Below, piece after piece: positions 1-5,767 of a stretch of 5,784 bases of DNA. The stretch is taken from the NCBI GenBank assembly GCA_945906915.1, contig CAMDSI010000137.1, positions 1-5,784 of the forward strand, given 5' to 3'. The notes beneath the pieces are model-generated. The model was not told the DNA's origin. It saw nothing but the letters and a program-made list of their open reading frames with translations, and did not search any database. The first letter of the stretch is position 1, and each line of letters opens with the position of its first letter. This DNA is from Spirosoma fluviale. GTDB taxonomy: Bacteria > Bacteroidota > Bacteroidia > Cytophagales > Spirosomataceae. The position numbers were made by a program, and so were the translations under genes.

Positions 1-127
1 TTGTAGGATCAATGAATTTTTTAAAATGAATTACGCCATACTTCTTGAAGTATTCTTTCTGCTCCTCCGTTAGTTGCTCTCCTAACGAGAAGGTTTTGTA
101 TTCAAATTTCGCAGATGGTTTTCTCAT
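1..127 (-). CDS. Partial PhyH (phytanoyl-CoA dioxygenase) family protein, N-terminus
   Basis: An open frame reads leftward from an ATG at 127-125 and leaves the window after 42 full codons, with no stop. The peptide begins MRKPSAKFEYKTFSLGEQ and continues with a helix-like stretch, LTEEQKEYFKKYGVIHFKKF. A 'LTxEQxxxFxxxGxIxFxxF' opening is typical of the N-terminal helix and first strand of PhyH-type Fe(II)/2-oxoglutarate dioxygenases, which hydroxylate small molecules in the cytoplasm. The HxD...H iron ligands of the family would lie beyond the window edge, so the assignment rests on the N-terminus only. There is no signal peptide. The gene is divergent from the outer-membrane gene at 279, so the two share the intergenic region. 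The coding frame is well supported; the family is a moderate-confidence inference and the substrate is unknown. Confidence 0.6.
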   Translation of the reverse strand, partial: MRKPSAKFEYKTFSLGEQLTEEQKEYFKKYGVIHFKKFIDPT

Positions 128-218
128 AAGATGATGGTAATGAATTGGAGATGCAATTTACGGCAATATGAATGAATTATAGTTATTGTTATCGGATTTT
201 CTGATGAATATCAAGTTT

Positions 219-234
219 TTGGTATTTAAACCAA
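219..234. repeat. Short inverted repeat in divergent intergenic region
   Basis: TTGGT (219-223) and ACCAA (230-234) form a perfect 5-bp inverted repeat around a 6-bp AT spacer, just upstream of the -7-like element of the 279 gene. The position would suit an operator or a -33 contact, but five-base arms are common by chance and no regulator is encoded nearby. The rest of the 128-278 intergenic region shows no RNA gene or longer repeat. Confidence 0.25.
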
Positions 235-246
235 GGAAAAAATGCT

Positions 247-254
247 CAACTTTG
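247..254 (+). promoter_or_regulatory. Probable Bacteroidota -7 promoter element
   Basis: CAACTTTG matches the Bacteroidota -7 consensus TAnnTTTG at five of six defined positions. It lies 24 bp before the ATG at 279, which would leave a short A-rich 5' leader as usual for this phylum. The -33 element is poor: the nearest TTG (219-221) is 25 bp upstream, longer than the usual spacing of about 19-20 bp. Confidence 0.45.
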
Positions 255-278
255 TAGCTTGAATTTTAGATTCACAAA

Positions 279-1124
279 ATGAAAAAAATCCTATTTTTAG
301 TCCTTCTAAGTTTAATTAGCCTTTCGTCTTTTTCACAACAAACGAATAAAAAAGGTTCCTATTATATTACTTGGGGCTATAATCGGTCGACGTATGCAAA
401 TTCTGACATTCGTTTTGTAGGACCGGGTTATGATTTTACTTTGCTAAAGGCGCAGGCCTTAGATGCGCCTACACCCTTAAGTGAATTTAAAACTTACGTG
501 GATGCAGGATTGTTATCGATTCCGCAATTTAATTTTCATGCAGGCTATTTTATAAAAGATAATTTATCCATTAGTATCGGATGGGATCACATGAAATATG
601 TGGTGACAGATGGCCAAACAGTAAATGTGAACGGCTTCATCAATGCTCAATCATCTTCTCCCTCTATTGCAGTGGATCCGGCCTATATAGGCACATTTAA
701 TCAAACGCCATTAGTGCTAGATCCCGTTAAATTCGTTCACTTGGAACATACAGATGGCTATAATTATGCGTCGATAGAATTAGAACATTATAATCCTGTA
801 TATCAGAGCACGAAGGGGCGTTTTGCCATTGACTGGATGCAAGGTGTTGGAATCGGAGCTTTGGTCCCTCGTTCTGACGTACATGTTTTCGGAGTGGGTC
901 AGAATAATTTTTGGAATCTAGCAGGTGGCGGAGCTTCTCTGAAGACAGGCTTGAAGTTTAATTTGTCTAAATTATTATTCTTTGAAACGACCATTAAAAC
1001 AGGCGCCACTAAATTGTGGGATATTCATACGACAGGTCGTTCGGTTGATCATGCGGAGCAAGCAATCTACTTTGCTGAATTTTATGGAGCACTTGGATTT
1101 ACTTTAGGAGGCTCTTCTAAATAA
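279..1124 (+). CDS. Uncharacterised outer-membrane beta-barrel protein
   Basis: A 281-residue secreted protein. Residues 1-19 form a classic signal peptide (MKKILFLVLLSLISLSSFS) with cleavage likely just before QQ. The mature part is rich in alternating aromatic/polar strands, such as YYITWGYNR (28-36), a GYDFTL strand near 50-55, GYFIKDNLSISIGWDHMKYV (89-108) and a glycine-rich last strand, GALGFTLGG. This pattern predicts an outer-membrane beta-barrel. From memory, similar 'WGYNR...SDIxFxGxxYDFTL...GYF..' proteins are common and unnamed in Bacteroidota, and no function is established. There is no SusC/D, OmpA C-terminal or TonB-dependent plug signature. The ATG start is set by the signal peptide and the promoter-like element 24 bp upstream; no Shine-Dalgarno is seen. 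It is followed after 36 bp by a second barrel gene on the same strand. Barrel and localisation are well supported; the role is unknown. Confidence 0.85.
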   Translation: MKKILFLVLLSLISLSSFSQQTNKKGSYYITWGYNRSTYANSDIRFVGPGYDFTLLKAQALDAPTPLSEFKTYVDAGLLSIPQFNFHAGYFIKDNLSISIGWDHMKYVVTDGQTVNVNGFINAQSSSPSIAVDPAYIGTFNQTPLVLDPVKFVHLEHTDGYNYASIELEHYNPVYQSTKGRFAIDWMQGVGIGALVPRSDVHVFGVGQNNFWNLAGGGASLKTGLKFNLSKLLFFETTIKTGATKLWDIHTTGRSVDHAEQAIYFAEFYGALGFTLGGSSK

Positions 1125-1149
1125 ATTTTTAGACTAGACCAAAAATTGC

Positions 1150-1157
1150 TATCTTCG
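1150..1157 (+). promoter_or_regulatory. Probable -7 promoter element for the second barrel gene
   Basis: TATCTTCG matches TAnnTTTG at five of six positions and ends only 3 bp before the ATG at 1161. Transcription would then start at or next to the start codon, giving a leaderless or near-leaderless mRNA. No good TTG -33 element is visible; the region 1124-1147 is instead an AT inverted repeat (AATTTTT/AAAAATT). Confidence 0.4.
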
Positions 1158-1160
1158 CAC

Positions 1161-1889
1161 ATGTTTGTGCGCTTAGCTATCTTTTTATTATTCCCTATTT
1201 TCGCCTTTGCTCAGAGTGAAGGTCGGATAGAAACGGATCGTCCTGATCAGACGGAGTGCCCATTTATTGTTAAAAAAGGGTATATACAAGCTGAAATAGG
1301 ATTTAATCGGGCCACATCCGAAAATTTATTTCCCACCTCCTTAGTAAAATATGGGATAAGTAAGCGTCTTGAATTGCGCTACGTGTCTGTTTTAGCCCAA
1401 GAACCTGGAAAGGAAATTCGTTTTCAAACCGAGGCAGTGGGATTCAAATGGGCCTTACTGCAGCCCTCCGGTTGGAAACCCCGAACATCGGTTATAGTTC
1501 ATTATAATTGGGATCACCAGAACCGTGATTTTTCAGAGAAAAATTTGAGAGGCCACTCCATTGGAGATGTGGTATTTACCATGCAAAATGATTTAAATAA
1601 ACAATTTGGTGTTGGTTATAATTTGGGAACGGAATTACATTCGAATGGATCTATTGAGGGAATTTATCGAGTGGCCCCAAATATGCTTATTGGTAAAAAG
1701 GGGTATGCTTATGTGGAAGTTTTTGGGCGTTTCCCCGCCTCGGAATATGCAGATCATTCCTACGATGCTGGCTTTGCCTACTATCTGAATGAAGATATTA
1801 AATTAGATGTGTCAGCAGGACAAAGTTTTACCCGGCCCGAAGATTATTATTTTGCCTTAGGCATATCTTTTCGATTGCGAATTTTCTGA
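1161..1889 (+). CDS. Outer-membrane beta-barrel protein, transporter/phenol MetA-like family
   Basis: A 242-residue protein. Residues 1-17 are a hydrophobic signal peptide (MFVRLAIFLLFPIFAFA), cleaved before QSEGR. The mature N-terminus carries the motif IETDRPDQTECPF (23-35), followed by a strand such as GYIQAEIGF. This is typical of Bacteroidota proteins usually annotated as 'transporter' or PF13557 (putative MetA-pathway of phenol degradation); that family name does not prove a role in phenol metabolism. Strand-like segments continue to the end, and the last residues, ALGISFRLRIF, finish on phenylalanine as outer-membrane barrels commonly do. The ATG at 1161 is preferred over the in-frame TTG at 1146: the signal peptide begins exactly there, and the TTG would lie upstream of the -7-like element at 1150. 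The protein probably sits in the outer membrane as a small channel; the substrate is unknown. It is followed by batD after 40 bp. Confidence 0.8.
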   Translation: MFVRLAIFLLFPIFAFAQSEGRIETDRPDQTECPFIVKKGYIQAEIGFNRATSENLFPTSLVKYGISKRLELRYVSVLAQEPGKEIRFQTEAVGFKWALLQPSGWKPRTSVIVHYNWDHQNRDFSEKNLRGHSIGDVVFTMQNDLNKQFGVGYNLGTELHSNGSIEGIYRVAPNMLIGKKGYAYVEVFGRFPASEYADHSYDAGFAYYLNEDIKLDVSAGQSFTRPEDYYFALGISFRLRIF

Positions 1890-1929
1890 TTATGAGGTCA
1901 ATGACTGCAGGATTTCTTAAATTGCGGGA

Positions 1930-3303
1930 ATGAGACGGATTATCATCTTCATTTTATTGTTTTCTCTTGCTGCAATTGAGCTAAAGGCCCAGGCAACTTT
2001 GCTCATGGGGGAGAAAGCAATGACGCAGGATACTAATTTTTCATTGTCATTTGTGATTAAATCCGCGAATGCAAGTGTCGAAACACCGAACTATAAATTT
2101 CCGGAATTACCTGGGCTAAGAAAGTTAGGGGTGTCGAGGTCTAAGGCCACCGACATTCAAAATGGGGAACCAGTTTATTCCTTTACTTATTCTCAATATT
2201 ATCAGGCCCCCATGCCGGGAACTTTATTAATTCCCCCAGCGGAAGTAATTGTTAATCAACAATCCTTGAAAATGGAAGGCTTTGCTTTAATTATAAGTCC
2301 ATCGGAACAAAAGGAAGAGGTAGTAGAAGAAAATAAGGCACAAATTGAGGATCTTTTTAAGGGCCAAAACTCCGTTTTTCTTGCCGTTACCTCCACGCAA
2401 TTCCAACCTTTTGTGGGTCAAGGATTTACCTTGAAATTTTCCTTATTTATCCCCGATGATAATGTAACCCGCTTCAGTTTCGATCGAAATGATGTCCAGA
2501 TTCCTGCTTTGATTCAGAAAATCAAACCTAAAAATTGTTGGGAGGAGAGTTTTGGTTTGCAAGAAGTGAAAGTGTCTAAGGTCGTGTATAAGAATAAGAA
2601 ATATACTGAGTACCGCTTTTTTCAATCCACCTTTTTTGCGCTAGATGCAAAGCAAATAGTTATTCCTGCATTGAGTTTAGCCTTATTAAAGAATGCAGAA
2701 AAGGTCATCTTTAGCTCTAAACCGTTTGTTATCAGTCCTAAAGAATTACCGAATCATCCATTGAAAGGAAAAGTTCCAGTAGGGGATTTTCGCTTAGAAG
2801 AATCCTTGTCTAAAAGTCAGGTTCAAACAGGGGATTCCGTTATATATGTCTCTAGCGTTGTGGGAGATGGGAATAGTATTCTTTGGGATTCGAAATTAAT
2901 GGAGTCAGATTACTTCCTTAACTTCATTCCTTTAGGGACCCAAAGCTCGGTTTATCCCTACGGCGATAAAATGTTAGGGAATAAAACAGAGAAAATACTA
3001 ATTATTCCATCTCAACCGGGTAAATTTGCATTGAAATCCTATTTTAATTGGATCTTCTTTAATACGCGAACGGCAACCTACGATACCTTGCGTTCGGAGG
3101 CAAATTTAGCGGTAAGTGGTCAGCCATCTGATCGTTTACTTAACACGCAATCAGAGACGATGCTGTTGTATCGGGGAGTAGAAAAACTTCTTTCTGATAA
3201 AATGGAAGCGTATCATTGGAAGGACTGGAGATTGATTTTGAATGTTCTGTTAGGATTGATTTTAGTCTGGCTTGTCTTTTTAATGACGAAGGCCAAAAAA
3301 TAA
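1930..3303 (+). CDS. batD: BatD-family protein (oxygen tolerance), membrane-anchored
   Basis: A 457-residue protein with an N-terminal signal peptide (residues 1-20, ending LKA before QA) and one C-terminal membrane helix (about 434-452), followed by a short basic tail, TKAKK. The bulk is therefore periplasmic with the C-terminus in the cytoplasm. The periplasmic part shows the repeated beta-sandwich pattern of BatD (PF13584): SQYYQAPMPGTLLIPPAEV, then FLAVTSTQFQPFVGQGFTLKF, EYRFFQSTFFALDAKQIVIP, the VQTGDSVIYVSSVVGDGN segment, and near the end an ILIIPSQPGKF strand with an FNTRTATYDTL segment. In Bacteroides, Bat proteins (usually batA-E) are linked to aerotolerance and interact with MoxR ATPases; the molecular activity of BatD is not settled. 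No batA, batB, batC or moxR gene is visible here, so this copy is detached from the classic operon. It is also shorter than the roughly 600-residue BatD proteins I recall from other Bacteroidota. A weak -7-like TAAATTGC lies at 1918-1925. aroC follows after 4 bp. Confidence 0.8.
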   Translation: MRRIIIFILLFSLAAIELKAQATLLMGEKAMTQDTNFSLSFVIKSANASVETPNYKFPELPGLRKLGVSRSKATDIQNGEPVYSFTYSQYYQAPMPGTLLIPPAEVIVNQQSLKMEGFALIISPSEQKEEVVEENKAQIEDLFKGQNSVFLAVTSTQFQPFVGQGFTLKFSLFIPDDNVTRFSFDRNDVQIPALIQKIKPKNCWEESFGLQEVKVSKVVYKNKKYTEYRFFQSTFFALDAKQIVIPALSLALLKNAEKVIFSSKPFVISPKELPNHPLKGKVPVGDFRLEESLSKSQVQTGDSVIYVSSVVGDGNSILWDSKLMESDYFLNFIPLGTQSSVYPYGDKMLGNKTEKILIIPSQPGKFALKSYFNWIFFNTRTATYDTLRSEANLAVSGQPSDRLLNTQSETMLLYRGVEKLLSDKMEAYHWKDWRLILNVLLGLILVWLVFLMTKAKK

Positions 3304-3307
3304 TATT

Positions 3308-4399
3308 ATGGGCAGTATCTACGGTAAAATATTTCAAATTAGCACGTTCGGCGAGTCACATGGCGCTGCTGTGGGTGTCGTGGTAACGGGTTGTCCTGCT
3401 GGGGTAAATTTTGATTTGGAATTTATTCAGTCGGAATTAGATCGCCGCAAGCCGGGTCAATCACGTATTACGACGCAACGCAAGGAGGCAGATTCTTTGG
3501 AAGTAGTTTCGGGTGTTTTTGAAGGAAAAACAACAGGCACTCCCATTGCGATGTTAGTTTGGAATGGTGACCAACGCTCGAAGGACTATTCGCACATTGC
3601 GGATCAATTCCGTCCCTCGCATGCAGATTATACGTACCAGGAAAAATACGGCGTTCGCGATTACCGCGGAGGCGGCCGTAGCTCGGCGAGAGAAACGGTG
3701 GCGCGAGTGGCTGCTGGGGCTTTGGCCAAATTAGTATTACAGCAATTAGGCGTCAAAATCACTGCCTACGTCTCTCAAGTAGGAACGTTGAAATTAACGA
3801 CCCCCGTCGAGCAATTGGATTTAGCAGTAGCCGAAACCAATGCGGTACGTTGCCCAGACGCGAAATTAGCGGCAGAAATGTTTACTTATATCGATGAAAT
3901 CCGCAAGCAAGGCGACTCCGTAGGCGGAGTAGTATCTGCTTACATTACGGGATGTCCGATCGGTTTAGGCGAACCCGTTTTCGATAAATTACATGCCGAA
4001 TTAGGCAAAGCGATGTTAAGTATTAACGCGGTCAAGGGCTTTGAATATGGTTCAGGTTTCGACGGCGTTGAATTACGCGGTTCGCAGCACAACGATATTA
4101 TTGTTAAGGATGAGGCAGGCAAAGTAAGTACTTTGACGAATCATTCGGGAGGAATTCAAGGCGGTATTTCCAATGGAGAGCCTATTTATTTCCGCGTCGG
4201 ATTCAAGCCAGTAGCTACGATTATGCAGGATCAGGATAGTTTGAATGAATCTGGCGAAAAAATTGTTGTTTCAGGCAAGGGCCGCCACGATCCTTGTGTG
4301 GTACCGCGCGCGGTACCTATTGTGGAAGCTATGTCTGCGATTGTCTTATTGGATTTCTATTTGCGTAATCGCTTGACTAAACTATCAGACGTTATATGA
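3308..4399 (+). CDS. aroC: Chorismate synthase
   Basis: Full-length (363 residues, normal for the family). It converts 5-enolpyruvylshikimate-3-phosphate to chorismate, the last step of the shikimate pathway and the branch point to Phe, Tyr, Trp, folate and quinones. The enzyme is a cytoplasmic homotetramer needing reduced FMN. Family signatures are intact: GESHG (15-19), the DRRKPGQSRITTQRKE block (45-60), RPSHAD (102-107), KYGVRDYRGGGRSSARET (113-130) with the following VARVAAGA, and HDPCVVPRAVPIVEAM (327-342). The ATG is 4 bp after batD, and its stop overlaps the start of tadA by 4 bp (ATGA), so it sits inside a tight operon with probable translational coupling. By eye its third positions are richer in G/C than those of the barrel genes and batD, consistent with a conserved, well-expressed housekeeping gene. 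No separate promoter is seen. The identification is secure. Confidence 0.98.
   Translation: MGSIYGKIFQISTFGESHGAAVGVVVTGCPAGVNFDLEFIQSELDRRKPGQSRITTQRKEADSLEVVSGVFEGKTTGTPIAMLVWNGDQRSKDYSHIADQFRPSHADYTYQEKYGVRDYRGGGRSSARETVARVAAGALAKLVLQQLGVKITAYVSQVGTLKLTTPVEQLDLAVAETNAVRCPDAKLAAEMFTYIDEIRKQGDSVGGVVSAYITGCPIGLGEPVFDKLHAELGKAMLSINAVKGFEYGSGFDGVELRGSQHNDIIVKDEAGKVSTLTNHSGGIQGGISNGEPIYFRVGFKPVATIMQDQDSLNESGEKIVVSGKGRHDPCVVPRAVPIVEAMSAIVLLDFYLRNRLTKLSDVI
4300..4317. repeat. Perfect 18-bp palindrome within aroC
   Basis: GGTACCGCGCGCGGTACC is identical to its own reverse complement, with no spacer, and includes two GGTACC hexamers. It covers codons 332-336 of aroC with the flanking bases and encodes the conserved V-P-R-A-V-P motif. 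The protein sequence partly forces the repeat (Val-Pro on both sides), so it may be incidental. Confidence 0.9.
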
Positions 4400-4836
4400 T
4401 TCCAAACGAGGATGAATATTATATGAGCTTAGCGCTGAAACAGGCGGAAAGGGCTTTAGATGAGGAAGAAATTCCGGTAGGTGCGGTGGTGGTTTGCCAA
4501 GGAAAGATTGTGGCAAAGGCCTATAATCAAACAGAGATTTTGACGGATGTAACAGCACATGCAGAAATGATCGCGATCACGTCTGCTGCCCAAACCATCG
4601 GAGCTAAATATTTAAAAGATTGTACGCTTTACGTGACCTTAGAACCTTGCCTGATGTGCGCAGGGGCTATTTATTGGTCACAACTAGGGCGATTAGTGTA
4701 TGGTGCTTCGGAAGAGAAGCGCGGTTTTGAACAACTAGGAAAAGGAATTTTACACCCGAAAACAGAGATTGTTAGCGGGGTTTTGGCAAACGAATCTGAA
4801 CAACTATTACGGGAGTTCTTTTCGATGCGACGCTAA
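4396..4836 (+). CDS. tadA: tRNA-specific adenosine deaminase
   Basis: A 146-residue cytoplasmic zinc enzyme of the cytidine/deoxycytidylate deaminase fold. TadA converts A34 to inosine in tRNA-Arg(ACG), which allows it to read CGU, CGC and CGA. The active site is complete: HAE at 55-57 (zinc ligand His55, proton-shuttle Glu57) and PCLMC at 84-88 (zinc ligands Cys85 and Cys88). The N-terminal helix with EIPVGAVVV (25-33) and Asn44 are also TadA-like, and the downstream VYGASEEKRGFEQLG segment fits the TadA branch better than cytosine or guanine deaminases. The ATG overlaps the aroC stop by 4 bp, indicating translational coupling. The length is slightly under the E. coli protein and normal for the family. 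A guanine deaminase is the main alternative but is less likely given the overall motif set. Confidence 0.93.
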   Translation: MIPNEDEYYMSLALKQAERALDEEEIPVGAVVVCQGKIVAKAYNQTEILTDVTAHAEMIAITSAAQTIGAKYLKDCTLYVTLEPCLMCAGAIYWSQLGRLVYGASEEKRGFEQLGKGILHPKTEIVSGVLANESEQLLREFFSMRR

Positions 4837-4860
4837 TAAAATGGTATATGAAACGCCTCC

Positions 4861-4907
4861 ACCATTCACCATTTACCATTCATCATTTACCATTTATAAC
4901 ACCATTT
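4861..4907 (+). repeat. Degenerate 7-bp tandem repeat in the sod leader
   Basis: Five consecutive heptamers ACCATTC, ACCATTT, ACCATTC, ATCATTT and ACCATTT run from 4861 to 4895. After a 5-bp interruption (ATAAC) a sixth ACCATTT follows at 4901-4907. The array fills most of the 83-bp gap between tadA and sod and ends 12 bp before the sod ATG. A complementary AAATGGTA lies at 4839-4846, directly after the tadA stop, and can pair perfectly with TACCATTT at 4888-4895. Heptanucleotide tandem repeats (for example the STRR families of cyanobacteria) are known in bacterial intergenic DNA; whether this one has a function is not shown. Confidence 0.85.
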
Positions 4908-4919
4908 AAAAACTATATT

Positions 4920-5531
4920 ATGTCATTTACATTAGCCCCATTACCTTATGCAAACAATGCGCTAGAGCCGCATTTCGATGCATTAACCATGGAAATCCAC
5001 CATGACCGTCACCACAATGCGTATGTGACGAATTTGAACGCAGCTGTGGCTGGAACGGAATTAGAAGGAAAATCTTTGGAAGAATTATTCACTTCTATCT
5101 CTAAATTATCTCCTGCGGTTCGTAATAACGGTGGAGGTCACTTTAACCACGATTTGTTCTGGAATATCTTGTCGCCAACTGGCGGTGGTGCTCCAGTAGG
5201 AACGTTAGCGAAAGCGATTGATGCGAAATTCGGTTCTTTTGATGCCTTCAAAGAAGAATTCAAAAAAGCGGGTTTAACACGTTTCGGTTCAGGCTGGGCG
5301 TGGTTAGTAGCTCAAAAAGACGGTTCAGTTGCGGTTTCTAGCACGCCTAACCAAGACAATCCATTAATGGATGTGGCGGACGTGAAAGGCTTCCCAGTGA
5401 TCGGATTAGATGTTTGGGAGCACGCGTATTATTTGAAATTCCAAAACAAGCGCCCAGATTATATCGACGCATTTTGGAGTGTGGTTGATTGGAATAAGGC
5501 AGAAGCCCGTTACCAAGCAGCGCAGAAATAA
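4920..5531 (+). CDS. sodA: Superoxide dismutase, Mn-type of the Fe/Mn family
   Basis: A 203-residue cytoplasmic enzyme that dismutates superoxide to O2 and H2O2. All four metal ligands are visible: His27 (in TMEIHHDRHH), His77 (NHDLFW), Asp164 and His168 (DVWEHAYY). Tyr35 is the second-sphere tyrosine. Metal preference looks like manganese: the loop before His77 is GGGHFNH (Gly where Fe enzymes usually carry Gln), and the active-site Gln is at 145 in TPNQDNPLMD, as in Mn enzymes. A cambialistic enzyme cannot be excluded. The frame is open back to an ATG at 4848, but that adds 24 residues encoded mostly by the 7-bp repeat array. The start at 4920 is chosen because MSFTLAPLPYANNALEPH is the normal family N-terminus. 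No signal peptide is present. A strong terminator follows 9 bp after the stop. Confidence 0.96.
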   Translation: MSFTLAPLPYANNALEPHFDALTMEIHHDRHHNAYVTNLNAAVAGTELEGKSLEELFTSISKLSPAVRNNGGGHFNHDLFWNILSPTGGGAPVGTLAKAIDAKFGSFDAFKEEFKKAGLTRFGSGWAWLVAQKDGSVAVSSTPNQDNPLMDVADVKGFPVIGLDVWEHAYYLKFQNKRPDYIDAFWSVVDWNKAEARYQAAQK

Positions 5532-5540
5532 ATTATTAGG

Positions 5541-5570
5541 ACGGGAGGATGAAAATTCTCCCGTTTTTTT
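5541..5570 (+). terminator. Rho-independent terminator after sod
   Basis: A stem ACGGGAGGA (5541-5549) pairs with TTCTCCCGT (5556-5564), 9 bp with one G-T wobble and a 6-nt loop, followed by a run of seven T (5564-5570). It closes the aroC-tadA-sod run and separates it from the tRNA unit. Confidence 0.9.
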
Positions 5571-5579
5571 CGGCTTTCT

Positions 5580-5610
5580 TTTGCAATATTGGAAGCTTTG
5601 CGTATTTTTG
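5580..5610 (+). promoter_or_regulatory. Bacteroidota-type promoter of tRNA-His
   Basis: TTTG at 5580-5583 and TATTTTTG at 5603-5610 match the -33 (TTTG/TTG) and -7 (TAnnTTTG) consensus exactly, with the favoured 19-bp spacing. The tRNA begins 11 bp after the -7 box. This is the best promoter in the window and firmly supports the phylum assignment. Confidence 0.88.
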
Positions 5611-5621
5611 CAGTCCCAAAT

Positions 5622-5696
5622 GGCGGTTGTAGCTCACTCGGTTAGAGCACTGGTTTGTGGTACCAGGGGTAGTGGGTTCGAATCCCATCATCCGCC
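5622..5696 (+). tRNA. tRNA-His(GTG)
   Basis: A cloverleaf can be drawn by hand. Acceptor 5' strand GCGGTTG (5623-5629), T8-A9, D-stem GCTC/GAGC (5632-5635/5645-5648) with a GG-containing loop, anticodon stem CTGGT/ACCAG (5650-5654/5662-5666) around loop TTGTGGT with anticodon GTG at 5657-5659, five-base variable loop, and T-arm GTGGG-TTCGAAT-CCCAT (5672-5688). The extra G at 5622 opposite C73 (5696) is the G-1:C73 pair that identifies histidine tRNA to HisRS, so identity and anticodon agree. The 3' CCA is not encoded. One oddity: acceptor positions 5 and 68 are both T (5627 and 5691), a U-U mismatch in an otherwise paired stem. The gene stands alone between its own promoter and terminator. 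Confidence 0.96.
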
Positions 5697-5699
5697 CTA

Positions 5700-5731
5700 A
5701 ATGCCTCAGTAGAAATACTGGGGCATTTTTT
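5700..5731 (+). terminator. Rho-independent terminator after tRNA-His
   Basis: AATGCCTCAGTA (5700-5711) pairs with TACTGGGGCATT (5716-5727) over 12 bp with one T-G wobble around a GAAA tetraloop, followed by a T run to 5731. It lies 4 bp after the tRNA and is a textbook intrinsic terminator. Confidence 0.95.
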
Positions 5732-5743
5732 GTTAATTTTCTT

Positions 5744-5751
5744 TACATTTG
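5744..5751 (+). promoter_or_regulatory. Probable -7 element for the gene starting at 5768
   Basis: TACATTTG is an exact match to TAnnTTTG, 16 bp before an ATG. No TTG is seen at the expected -33 distance; the nearest (5730-5732) is only 11 bp upstream. Confidence 0.5.
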
Positions 5752-5767
5752 TTTAGAAAACAATCGT

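Noticed and set aside
1124..1147. AATTTTT / AAAAATT inverted repeat between the two barrel genes as a terminator
   Set aside because: The stem is only A-T pairs with a 10-nt loop and has no following T run; it would be too weak to terminate and is probably chance in AT-rich DNA.
1146..1148. TTG as start of the second barrel protein
   Set aside because: It would add five residues ahead of a complete signal peptide and lie upstream of the probable transcription start; the ATG at 1161 fits better.
2443..2625. Minus-strand frames within batD, aroC and at the batD-aroC junction
   Set aside because: They lie wholly opposite well-supported genes (also 3140-3337 and 3940-4122) and look like antisense shadows without promoter or family signal.
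4861..4907. Repeat array as a CRISPR
   Set aside because: The units are 7 bp, contiguous and without spacers, so it is a simple tandem repeat.
4848..4919. Upstream ATG giving a 24-residue N-terminal extension of superoxide dismutase
   Set aside because: The extension is encoded mostly by the 7-bp repeat and is His/Pro/Phe-rich with no family match; the ATG at 4920 gives the standard N-terminus. It is kept only as a hypothesis in the repeat finding.
5479..5700. A plus-strand frame of 73 codons across the sod 3' end, terminator and tRNA
   Set aside because: It overlaps sod in another frame and then runs through a strong terminator, a promoter and the whole tRNA-His gene; the peptide has no protein-like features.
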